Shown here: in pieces, positions 16,203 through 24,636 of the stretch
Numbering within the stretch: position 1 is the first letter of the stretch
Layout of the letters: each line of letters opens with the position of its first letter
The notes under the pieces: model-generated
What the model saw: only the letters and a program-made list of their open reading frames with translations
The model's database searches: none
Told to the model about the DNA's origin: nothing
Translations under genes and position numbers: made by a program
Assembly (NCBI GenBank): GCA_902515565.1
Contig: CABXVR010000012.1
Location: 1 to 38,029, forward strand
Source: an uncultured Bacteroidota bacterium
GTDB lineage: Bacteria; Bacteroidota; Bacteroidia; Flavobacteriales; Flavobacteriaceae
Length of the DNA: 38,029 nucleotides
Direction of reading: 5' to 3'

Positions 16203-16812
16203 GAAAAACTTAATCACCCTTTTTTTTATAATTACTTTAACATCCTATTCTCAAGATAAAATACAACAAGTTGAGGTAGTTAAAACTGATACTCAAATTG
16301 AAAAATTTTCTAAGCAAATTGGAACAAAAGAATTCAAGCTTGATTTTTTAGATCTATTAGTTTTTCCTGCACTTTCAGTAGGTTATGAAAAAATAAATGA
16401 TTCTTCTACTGCTTTTGGAGCTACACTTTTTATAAATCTTGGAGGTGAAGATTCAGATTGGAATGATAATCTTGCAATTACACCATATTATAGATTTTAT
16501 TTTTTACAATCTGAAGATTACGGAGGTTATGGAGTTTTTGCTGAAGTGTTTACTAAGTTTGCATTTGGTGATGCCGAAGTTTACAATGATAATTTTACAA
16601 ATAATTCAAATTTTCCTGCTTATGAAAATGAAAATTATTTCGATATGGCTTTAGGTTTGGCCGTTGGTAGAAAGTGGATTAATAGAAAAGGATTTACACT
16701 TGAAACTTTATTTGGAGTTGGTAGAAACTTGTTCTTTGATGAAGAATCAGATTCTGGAGACAGATCTGCAGCTAGCGCAAGATTAAATATTTCTATTGGT
16801 AAAAGATTTTAA
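16201..16812 (+). CDS. Exported outer-membrane beta-barrel-like protein, function unknown
   Basis: A 203-residue protein with a signal peptide (MKNLITLFFIITLTSYSQ). The mature part alternates polar and aromatic residues as in a small beta-barrel, for example LAITPYYRFYFL, GGYGVFAEVFTKFAFG and DMALGLAVGRKWI, and ends in a strand with a terminal Phe (RLNISIGKRF), typical of outer-membrane proteins. DUF3575-like flavobacterial proteins look similar, but I cannot place the family firmly. It precedes the CotH gene by 32 bases and may share its transcript. Confidence 0.7.
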   Translation: MKNLITLFFIITLTSYSQDKIQQVEVVKTDTQIEKFSKQIGTKEFKLDFLDLLVFPALSVGYEKINDSSTAFGATLFINLGGEDSDWNDNLAITPYYRFYFLQSEDYGGYGVFAEVFTKFAFGDAEVYNDNFTNNSNFPAYENENYFDMALGLAVGRKWINRKGFTLETLFGVGRNLFFDEESDSGDRSAASARLNISIGKRF

Positions 16813-16844
16813 GAAAATAGTTTAATAAACTATATTTGGCAATT

Positions 16845-19800
16845 ATGAATTTAATTCGTCTTTGTTGTTTTTTATTATTAACTCAAATTTATTCTCAAGA
16901 TATCAGAATAAACGAATTAGTTGCTTCTAATTCTACTTTTCAAGACGAAGATGGTGATACACCAGATTGGATTGAATTATACAACTATGGAAACTCACCA
17001 GTTTCATTAATAAACTGGAGTATTTCTGATGAAGAGGATGATAGCAATGCTTGGGTTTTTCCAGAAATTATCTTAGCCGAAGATGAATATATGTTACTTT
17101 GGGCTTCAAATAAAGATAGAGGCCAACTCACTTACCCTAGAACTTTAATAACTGAAGGTGATTTATTTAAATATATTACACCAACATCTTCTGTTTCCAG
17201 TAATTGGACCAGTGTTGATTATAATGATAACTCATGGTCCGAAGGTTCCTCTGGTTTTGGTTACAGCGATAGTGATGACAATACAAATATTCCATCAGGA
17301 ACATTATCAGTATTTATAAGAAAAGATTTTACAATCTTGGATATTAATAATATTGTTAGTTTAATTCTTGATATAGATTATGATGATGGTTTTGTTGCAT
17401 ATATTAATGGTTTTGAGGTTGCAAGAGCAAATATAAATGGTTCTCCTCCTGCCTACAATGCTACCACAAATACAGATCATGAAGCTCAAATTTACGTTGG
17501 AGGATATCCAGAAAGATTTGTTATTGATAATTTTCAAAATATTTTAATTGAAGGAACTAATACTTTGAGTATTCAAGCTCACAATGTTTCAGATACGTCG
17601 TCTGATTTTACTATAATTCCTTTTTTAACAGGGATATTTAGTGATGATACTACACAGGGTATTTTCCCACCAGATGTACTTCAGTATGCTTCAGAAAACA
17701 CATCTTTGCATACAGACTTTAAATTATCATCATCTGGTGAAACAATTTATTTAAAAGATAATTCTGGAAATTTGGTCGATTCTTTAAGTTTTGAGAATTT
17801 ACTATCTGATGTTTCTATTGGAGTTTCAACAAATTCAACGGACCTTGTTTACTTTCAAACTACCACTCCAAATGATGAAAATGATAATAGTGAATCTGTT
17901 GGCATTGTTTCATCTGTTGTTCAGTTTTCTGACGATGGTGGGCCTGTAAATAATACTATTAATTTATCTTTAAGTGGTAATGAAGATGGAGAGTATATTC
18001 GATATACCTTAGATTCTAGTGAACCAGACTACACTTCTATTTTTTATGATAGTCCTATACAAATTAATTCTACTACAGTAGTTAGAGCTAAAATATTTAA
18101 GAATAATTATATTCCTGGTTACTCAGATACTAGATCATATTTTTATAATATAAATCATGATATACCATTTGTTTCTATTGTATCAGACCCTTATAATTTA
18201 TTTGATAATGATTATGGCATATATGAATTAGGTGATGATGCAGATGGTGGATTCCCTTATTTTGGTGCAAATTTTTGGGAAGATTGGGAGAGACCTGCTC
18301 ACTTTTCTTTATTTAATCTAGAAGGTGAGCTTGAAATTGAATTTAATACAGGTATAAAAATATTTGGTGCTTATAGTAGAGGAAATGCTCAAAAATCATT
18401 TGCTTTTTTTGCTAGAGGTCAATATGGGTTATCTGAGTTTAATTATCCATTTTTTTCTGAGTTAAATTATTCTAAATTTCAATCTTTTATTCTAAGAAAC
18501 TCAGGAAATGATTGGCTTAAAAGTCAAATAAAAGATGCTGCTAATACCAGCCTCATGTATGGAACTGATTTAGAATATCAAAGTCACCAATCAGTTGCTT
18601 CTTATTTAAATGGTCAATATTGGGGTTTATATAATATTAGAGAAAAAGTAAATGAACATTTTTTAGCATCCAAGGCTAATGTTGATCCAGACGAAATAGA
18701 CATACTAACCAATAATGCTGAAATTGTTCATGGAACTAACGAAGAATATTTAAATTTAATCAATTTTATTTCTGAAAATAGTTTAACTATTCAAGAAAAT
18801 TATGAATACGTAAAGTCACAAATTGATATAGATAATTTTATTATTCACAATGTTATTCAAATTTATGGAGACAATAGAGATTGGCCTGGTAACAATATAA
18901 AATTTTGGAAAAGTGATGGTGGTAAATGGAGATGGATTTTATACGATACAGATTTTTCTTTTTCAGGACAATGGTGGGATTGGAGTGTAAATAATCATTA
19001 TTTGGTAAACACATTAGACTTTGTCCTTTCTGGAAATCAAACAACTTGGGCAAATGCTCCGTGGGCAACTTTTATGCTTAGAAATTTAATTGAGAATCTA
19101 GAGTTTAGAAATAAGTTTGTTAACAGATATGCTGATGAAATGAATACTCGATTTTTACCTTCTGATGTTGTTCAGCATTTTAATGATATTTATGATGTAA
19201 TTTTAGATGAGGTTCCTGATCACATTGAGAGATGGAATAGTGAAGATGATCCATATAATTATGTAGAACTGATGATTAATTTTGCAGTTAATCGACCTGA
19301 ATATGCAAAACAACATATATTAAGTGAGTTAGATCTTCCAAATTATCATAAAGTTTCACTTGAGAATTCAACACCTAATTTTGGTTTTGTAAGAGTAAAT
19401 AATAATTTGAAAATTCAAGAACCAGTATGGAACGGAGATTATTTTGAAGAAGTTCCAATAACTTTAAAAGCAGTACCTGAATTTGGTTATGCATTTTCTC
19501 ACTGGAGTGGTGCAATTGATTCAATAGATGAAGAAATTACTTTAGATATTAATAATGATAAATTTGTAGAAGCACATTTTGTGGAAGACCAAAATCCAAC
19601 TGATTTAAATATTGTTATTAATGAGATTAATTATAAATCTTCTGATGATTTTAATTCCAATGATTGGGTAGAATTATACAATCCAAATTCTTATGAAGTT
19701 GATATTTCTAATTGGATTTTTAGTGACGATAATGATGCAAATGTTTACGAGTTTCCAGAAAATACAATAATTCAACAAGAATCATATTTAGTTGTTGTAA

Positions 19801-20360
19801 AAGATATTGATGACTTTTCAGATTCATATGCTGAAATTTCAAATTATGTTGGAGAATTTGATTTTGGATTATCTTCATCCTCTGACGCTGTAAGGCTATA
19901 TAATTCTGAAATGGTTATTCAAGATGAAGTTTACTATACCTCTTCTTTTCCTTGGCCAAACCTAGGCAATGGAGATGGCTATACATTAGAGTTAATATCC
20001 CCATCTTTAGATAATAGTTTGCCAGAAAATTGGACTAATTTTAATGAATATGGAAGTCCAAATGAAGTCAATTCACCAACTGCTAACATAAATAGCATTG
20101 AACAAACCAGCTCAGTCTTGTGGCCTAATCCTGTTGAAAATAGCCTAAATATTACGCTAAATATTAAATATTCAGATAATTACACCATTGAATTATATGA
20201 TTTAAAAGGTGTGAATCTAAATGAAATTTTTAGAGGAACTATTGATTTAGGTGATAGTAATATATTTTATAGCACAGATAATTTATCCTCTGGTGTTTAT
20301 CTAATAAAAATTAGTTCAGAAAGTGGTAATGATAAAATTATTAAATTTATAAAGAAATAA
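16845..20360 (+). CDS. T9SS-exported CotH-kinase-like protein with lamin-tail domains
   Basis: A 1171-residue surface or secreted protein. Signal peptide about 1-18. A first lamin-tail domain begins at INELVASNS and is interrupted by a jelly-roll domain (about 103-265, marked by WSEGSSGFGYSD and DYDDGFVAYINGFEVAR), then resumes at LHTDFKLSSSGETIYL. A chitobiase-C-like beta domain (about 360-435) is followed by the CotH domain (about 440-835), with GLYNIREKVNEHF and WRWILYDTDFSF carrying the expected atypical-kinase residues. An InlB-like repeat (about 860-915), a second lamin-tail domain (about 922-1060) and a T9SS type A sorting domain (WPNPVENSLNI to the end) complete it. The ATG at 16845 is preferred because the upstream in-frame TTG falls inside a promoter-like box. 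The target is unknown. Confidence 0.88.
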   Translation: MNLIRLCCFLLLTQIYSQDIRINELVASNSTFQDEDGDTPDWIELYNYGNSPVSLINWSISDEEDDSNAWVFPEIILAEDEYMLLWASNKDRGQLTYPRTLITEGDLFKYITPTSSVSSNWTSVDYNDNSWSEGSSGFGYSDSDDNTNIPSGTLSVFIRKDFTILDINNIVSLILDIDYDDGFVAYINGFEVARANINGSPPAYNATTNTDHEAQIYVGGYPERFVIDNFQNILIEGTNTLSIQAHNVSDTSSDFTIIPFLTGIFSDDTTQGIFPPDVLQYASENTSLHTDFKLSSSGETIYLKDNSGNLVDSLSFENLLSDVSIGVSTNSTDLVYFQTTTPNDENDNSESVGIVSSVVQFSDDGGPVNNTINLSLSGNEDGEYIRYTLDSSEPDYTSIFYDSPIQINSTTVVRAKIFKNNYIPGYSDTRSYFYNINHDIPFVSIVSDPYNLFDNDYGIYELGDDADGGFPYFGANFWEDWERPAHFSLFNLEGELEIEFNTGIKIFGAYSRGNAQKSFAFFARGQYGLSEFNYPFFSELNYSKFQSFILRNSGNDWLKSQIKDAANTSLMYGTDLEYQSHQSVASYLNGQYWGLYNIREKVNEHFLASKANVDPDEIDILTNNAEIVHGTNEEYLNLINFISENSLTIQENYEYVKSQIDIDNFIIHNVIQIYGDNRDWPGNNIKFWKSDGGKWRWILYDTDFSFSGQWWDWSVNNHYLVNTLDFVLSGNQTTWANAPWATFMLRNLIENLEFRNKFVNRYADEMNTRFLPSDVVQHFNDIYDVILDEVPDHIERWNSEDDPYNYVELMINFAVNRPEYAKQHILSELDLPNYHKVSLENSTPNFGFVRVNNNLKIQEPVWNGDYFEEVPITLKAVPEFGYAFSHWSGAIDSIDEEITLDINNDKFVEAHFVEDQNPTDLNIVINEINYKSSDDFNSNDWVELYNPNSYEVDISNWIFSDDNDANVYEFPENTIIQQESYLVVVKDIDDFSDSYAEISNYVGEFDFGLSSSSDAVRLYNSEMVIQDEVYYTSSFPWPNLGNGDGYTLELISPSLDNSLPENWTNFNEYGSPNEVNSPTANINSIEQTSSVLWPNPVENSLNITLNIKYSDNYTIELYDLKGVNLNEIFRGTIDLGDSNIFYSTDNLSSGVYLIKISSESGNDKIIKFIKK

Positions 20361-20362
20361 TT

Positions 20363-21802
20363 TTAGCTATAAAGCTCTTTTAAAAGGTGCGGTTTTTCAT
20401 TATAAATTTTAATAATTAGTTCTCCAAAAAGCGTATTGGCCCATGCAAACCAAGACCTGTTATAATTTGATTGATCATCCTTATGAAATGCTTCATGCAT
20501 AAATCCAGTTTTGTTATGAGTACTTAACAACATTTTTAGACATTTTTTTATTTCCTCATCATTTGTAGAAGTCATAGCTCTTAAAATTATCCCCATAGGC
20601 CATATTTTATCTTTTCCTGTATGTGGACTTGCTTGCCCCTCAGCCTCACTTCCTTTGAGAAAATATGGATTATTTTCACTGATTAGAAATTTTCTTGTAT
20701 TTGTATAAAGAGAACTGTTTTTAAATTCTTTATCTAAATAAGCAAGGGACATTAATGATGGTACATTAGCATCATCCATAAATAGTTTGTTTCCAAAACC
20801 ATCCACTTCATAAGCATATATTTTGCCAAAGTTTAAATGTTCTTGTACTGCATACTTGTTTACAGCATTTTCAATTTCATCTGCAAAATTTTCACATTCT
20901 TTTGAAAATTTTAAATCAAAACCTTCATTTCTATAAATTGAAGCAACTTGTCTCAATGAAATCATGGCAAAAATATTTGAGGGAATTAAAAAGCCAAATA
21001 ATGTTGCATCATCAGATGGTCTAAACATTGAAGCAATTAACCCAACAGGTTTTAATGGTCTTCCAGTTCCATTAAAGACTGGAGCATCTATCATTTGATT
21101 TCCATTTCTTATAAATCTATATGGGGATTCTCCATTTTTTCTTTGTTCCACCTTAAATGTTTTAATTATAACTTCAATAGATTTTTTCCATTGTTTATCA
21201 AATATTGAATTATCATTAGTTAACTTATAATATTCATTTGCTAATCTTATTGCATAGCATAAAGAATCTATTTCCCATTTTCTTTCGTGAACTCCAGGAA
21301 TTGGATTTGGAATATCACCATTATACTGAGATACTTTAGTTAAATCTTTATAAAAGGCATTAGCGTAAGGATCTGTAAGTATACACTTAACTTGTCTGTT
21401 TATTAATCCCTTTACTAATTTTTTTAATTTTTCATCTTGCTTAATAAGAGGTAAATATGGCCATACTTGCGCCGTAGAGTCTCTAAGCCACATAGCATCA
21501 ATGTCTCCAGTAATAATAAATGTATCTGGTTTTTTATCAATCATTTCATAATCGACCGTTGTATCCAAAGTATTGGGATAACAATTTTCAAACATCCAAG
21601 CGAGTTGTGGATCAGAAATCTCTTTTTTTAATTTTTGAATTAATTTATCAACAGAACTACTTCTAAAAGTTCTGTTTTTTGGAATTGGTCTATTGCTTAA
21701 AAAATCATATTTACTGTTTAAATATTCATTACCAAATATATTCACAGAGTAAGCACCAGCTAATGCAAGCCCAGTATTAAAAATAAATTTTCTTCTTTTC
21801 AT
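20363..21802 (-). CDS. GH125 exo-alpha-mannosidase
   Basis: A 479-residue glycoside hydrolase of family 125, metal-independent enzymes that remove non-reducing alpha-1,6-mannose. Family landmarks are TFIITGDIDAMWLRDSTAQVWPY, WEIDSLCYAIRLANEYY, DDANVPSLMSLAYL and GSEAEGQASPHTG. The N-terminus MKRRKFIFNTGLALAGA resembles a Tat-type signal, though with KRRKF rather than a strict twin-arginine SRRxFLK motif. Length and motifs are normal. It converges on the CotH gene with only 2 bases between stops. Other alpha-mannan genes (GH76, GH92, SusC/D) are not in the window. Confidence 0.9.
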   Translation of the reverse strand: MKRRKFIFNTGLALAGAYSVNIFGNEYLNSKYDFLSNRPIPKNRTFRSSSVDKLIQKLKKEISDPQLAWMFENCYPNTLDTTVDYEMIDKKPDTFIITGDIDAMWLRDSTAQVWPYLPLIKQDEKLKKLVKGLINRQVKCILTDPYANAFYKDLTKVSQYNGDIPNPIPGVHERKWEIDSLCYAIRLANEYYKLTNDNSIFDKQWKKSIEVIIKTFKVEQRKNGESPYRFIRNGNQMIDAPVFNGTGRPLKPVGLIASMFRPSDDATLFGFLIPSNIFAMISLRQVASIYRNEGFDLKFSKECENFADEIENAVNKYAVQEHLNFGKIYAYEVDGFGNKLFMDDANVPSLMSLAYLDKEFKNSSLYTNTRKFLISENNPYFLKGSEAEGQASPHTGKDKIWPMGIILRAMTSTNDEEIKKCLKMLLSTHNKTGFMHEAFHKDDQSNYNRSWFAWANTLFGELIIKIYNEKPHLLKELYS

Positions 21803-21824
21803 AAAATTTTGATTTAAAGTAAAT

Positions 21825-21854
21825 TTAAATAAAACTTAAATAAAACTTAAATAA
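21825..21854. repeat. 11-base tandem repeat, 2.7 copies, upstream of GH125
   Basis: The unit TTAAATAAAAC is repeated twice exactly and then in part (TTAAATAA). It stands 23 bases upstream of the GH125 start. A separate 7-base inverted repeat, ATTTACA-6-TGTAAAT (21863-21882), lies between it and the DoxX start. Either could be an operator, or simply AT-rich drift. Confidence 0.8.
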
Positions 21855-21906
21855 TAATTAAGATTTACATTTTATTGTAAATTGCATTTTAAAAATTTTC
21901 TTAATT

Positions 21907-22272
21907 ATGAATACAAATATTACCCTTTTAATAACTAGAATTGTTTTTTCCTTATCTATGATGACTCATGGATATCCTAAACTGCTAAATTTATTTTCTG
22001 ACAATCCCAGCTTTGGAAACCCAATTGGTATTGGTGAAGTCCCAACGTTAATAATCGCAGTTTTAGCAGAATTTATAGCTCCAATCTTTATTATTATTGG
22101 CTACAGAACTAAAATATTTACATTACTACCCATGATTACTATGGTAATTGCTGTTTTTGTTGTTCATTTAGATGATCCTTTTAAAAGAAAAGAACTTGCA
22201 TTGTTATATTTAGTTGGTTTTCTTATAATTTTTTTAATGGGCCCTGGTAAGTACTCAATCAATAAAAAATAA
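21907..22272 (+). CDS. DoxX-family membrane protein
   Basis: A 121-residue integral membrane protein with four helices, in the pattern of the DoxX/SURF4 group: LLITRIVFSLSMMTHGYPKL, then IIAVLAEFIAPIFIIIGYRT, ITMVIAVFVVHLDDPF and ALLYLVGFLIIFLMGPGKYS. Family members have been linked to redox or quinone-associated systems elsewhere; nothing nearby fixes the role here. The next gene starts 82 bases on, so co-transcription is uncertain. Confidence 0.83.
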   Translation: MNTNITLLITRIVFSLSMMTHGYPKLLNLFSDNPSFGNPIGIGEVPTLIIAVLAEFIAPIFIIIGYRTKIFTLLPMITMVIAVFVVHLDDPFKRKELALLYLVGFLIIFLMGPGKYSINKK

Positions 22273-22354
22273 TTAATATAAAAATTTTATTCAAAATACA
22301 TATTTTACATATACTTTTGGCATGGAATTTGTCTTTAAATAATAAATTTAAATT

Positions 22355-23623
22355 ATGAAATATATATACATCCTATTTTTATCATTTTTATTCATCAGTT
22401 GTTCTGATAATTCAGAGCCCTTAGATCAATTTGCAGAACTTTCTGACTTAGAATTAATTGAATTAATTAAATCTGCAGATAATAAACAAGAAGTATCAAT
22501 TAATGAGATGCCTAACATTTCTCAATCATTTATTGCTGAAACTTTCAATTTTGCAATAGTGCAATCGATTTTTCATGCTCCGAATCTAGGTTATGAGGTA
22601 ACAATGAATAGAGGAGGTACTAGAACACTTATTTCCTTATCATCTATTGTTAACGTTTATTTTAATAATGATGGTGAATTTTTATCAAATGATTTTGATA
22701 GTGAATATGAAGAATGGGATCAGAATATGTGTTTTGATGTACAATTTCCTATAACTGTAAATTTATCTGATGGTAGTATTGTGACCATATTAAACGAAGA
22801 AGAACTCTATGATGGGATTGAAGAATATTATGAAATGGGAGAAGAAGATAATTTACCAGAAATTAATTTTCCGATAAATATTATTTTTTATTACGAAAAT
22901 GAAAATGGTGTTGAATCTGAAGATTTAGTTGAAATTGGTGATTTCGAGGAATTAGAGATGTATTTAGAAATGTGTGAAAATGAAGATGATATTAATGATG
23001 ACGAAGATGAAAATTGGTCTGAATTTAATTGTGTAGATCTTGTTTATCCAATTACAATAGAAAGTCCTGAAGGAGAAAATCTATCATTTGAAAATGAAGA
23101 TACATTAAATAACTATATAGAGAGTTGGTATAATAACAATCCTAACAGTAATCAGGAATTTGAATTAGTATTTGTATTTCCATTATCTATTGAATATTTC
23201 TCTGAAACAACAGATCAATTACAGACCTTGATAATTTATTCAGAAGAAGAATTGGGTGAATTTCTTGAAGAATATTGTTTAGAAGACCAAGATGACGGAG
23301 GGGAAGATGATAATAACGATGACACTGATGGTGGTGATGATGAAGATATTTTTTATGATTACACATGTGGTGAGGTAGTATTTCCAATTTCAATTGAAGA
23401 TCCTAATGGAGTTGTGTTTAATAGTAATAATGAAGAATCACTATTAGAATATATAGAACAGTGGTATATAGATAATAATTGTAATAATGTTGATTGTGAT
23501 GATGACTTCGAGGTTGTTTACCCAATTTCAATAAACTATGAATCTGGAAATGATTTAATAACAATGACTATACAATCAGAAGAAATGCTTGAAGAAATAA
23601 ACGGGCAATATTGTGATGACTAA
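22355..23623 (+). CDS. Acidic lipoprotein with three cysteine-bounded repeat modules
   Basis: A 422-residue lipoprotein (signal ending LFISCSDN, lipid-bearing Cys16), very rich in Asp, Glu and Asn. After an N-terminal domain (about 20-115) come three modules. Each opens with a Cys followed by a FPIT/YPIT/FPIS strand and an EEL-type helix, continues with a second similar strand-helix half, and closes with a Cys. The bounding cysteines are 126/207, 226/308 and 338/420, so the spacing is almost constant. Linkers are D/E/N-rich and could bind calcium. One disulfide per module is inferred. I do not recognise a named family; cell-surface location is likely. Confidence 0.8.
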   Translation: MKYIYILFLSFLFISCSDNSEPLDQFAELSDLELIELIKSADNKQEVSINEMPNISQSFIAETFNFAIVQSIFHAPNLGYEVTMNRGGTRTLISLSSIVNVYFNNDGEFLSNDFDSEYEEWDQNMCFDVQFPITVNLSDGSIVTILNEEELYDGIEEYYEMGEEDNLPEINFPINIIFYYENENGVESEDLVEIGDFEELEMYLEMCENEDDINDDEDENWSEFNCVDLVYPITIESPEGENLSFENEDTLNNYIESWYNNNPNSNQEFELVFVFPLSIEYFSETTDQLQTLIIYSEEELGEFLEEYCLEDQDDGGEDDNNDDTDGGDDEDIFYDYTCGEVVFPISIEDPNGVVFNSNNEESLLEYIEQWYIDNNCNNVDCDDDFEVVYPISINYESGNDLITMTIQSEEMLEEINGQYCDD

Positions 23624-23626
23624 ATT

Positions 23627-24397
23627 TTAAAACTTCAGATGCCTAACCGTATCTTCATTGTTGATTATCTGTTTTAATGACTCTACACCTAATTTAAGAT
23701 GCTTTTTATCAAATAAAGCAGAATTTACATCATCATTTGCCTGTGTTTTTATTCCATCTGGAATCATTGGTTGATCAGTCACAAGCAGTAATGCTCCGAT
23801 AGGAATTCTATTATGAAAGCCAACTGTAAAGAGTGTTGCTGTCTCCATATCTATTGAGTATGCTCTTACTTTTTTTAGATAATTTTTAAACTTATTATCA
23901 AACTCCCAGACTCTTCTATTTGTTGTGAAAACTGTTCCTGTCCAGTAATCAATTTTTTGATATTTTAATGCCGAAGAAATTGCTCTTTGTAATGAGAATG
24001 ATGGCATTGCAGGTACCTCTATCGGAAAGTAATCATTAGAAGTACCTTCACCTCTAATAGCACCAATTGGTAGTACAAAATCTCCAATTTCAATTCTCTT
24101 TTTTAATCCACCACATTTTCCTAAAAAGAGTACTGCTTTTGGTTTTATAGAAACTAATAAGTCCATAACTGTAGCAGCATTAGGACTACCCATTCCAAAG
24201 TTAATAATTGTTATATTTTCAAAAGTAGATGAGGGCATATTTTTATCTTCACCATCAACAGAAACTTTGTTTATTTTTGCAAATTCATCTACATATTTCT
24301 GAAAATTTGTAAGTAATATAAATTCACCAAACTCATCTAATTCTAATCCTGTGTATCTAGGTAGCCAATCTTTTACTATTTCTTTTTTTGTTTTCAT
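23627..24397 (-). CDS. amn: AMP nucleosidase, short form
   Basis: Hydrolyses AMP to adenine and ribose 5-phosphate. The 256-residue protein consists of the phosphorylase-like catalytic domain only; the E. coli enzyme is nearly twice as long and has an extra N-terminal regulatory domain, while Bacteroidota commonly have this short form. INFGMGSPNAATVMDLL, FLGKCGGLKKRIEIGDFVLP, GAIRGEGTSNDY and SIDMETATLF are family motifs. It converges on the acidic lipoprotein gene with a 3-base gap. Confidence 0.88.
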   Translation of the reverse strand: MKTKKEIVKDWLPRYTGLELDEFGEFILLTNFQKYVDEFAKINKVSVDGEDKNMPSSTFENITIINFGMGSPNAATVMDLLVSIKPKAVLFLGKCGGLKKRIEIGDFVLPIGAIRGEGTSNDYFPIEVPAMPSFSLQRAISSALKYQKIDYWTGTVFTTNRRVWEFDNKFKNYLKKVRAYSIDMETATLFTVGFHNRIPIGALLLVTDQPMIPDGIKTQANDDVNSALFDKKHLKLGVESLKQIINNEDTVRHLKF

Positions 24398-24636
24398 ACT
24401 ACAAAACTAACAAATTAAAATTGGCATCATATGATTATTTAATTTTAACTATATCGATTTAGTTATTTTTTATGTTTATGATATGTAATTCGTGAAATCA
24501 ATAAGAAAATTTTGGTATTCTGTTTGATTTAATGATAAATATTTAATTTATTAATAACTATATAAATTTATTTGAATAATTAGTTAAATTTAAATTCTAA
24601 TTTCTTGTCTATATTTACAACTAACAAATACGAAAT
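24398..24636. other. Longest gene-free stretch in the window (239 bases)
   Basis: An AT-rich divergent spacer between amn and the T9SS glycosidase gene. A TAGTTTTG box for amn (24402-24409, minus strand) ends 4 bases before its ATG, and a TATATTTA box (24610-24617, plus strand) lies 19 bases before the glycosidase ATG. I see no RNA gene, repeat or small reading frame that I can support. Confidence 0.5.

Noticed and set aside
23187-23393. 68-codon leftward frame with runs of histidine
   Set aside because: It is the complement of the Asp/Glu-rich linker codons of the acidic lipoprotein, not a real metal-binding peptide.
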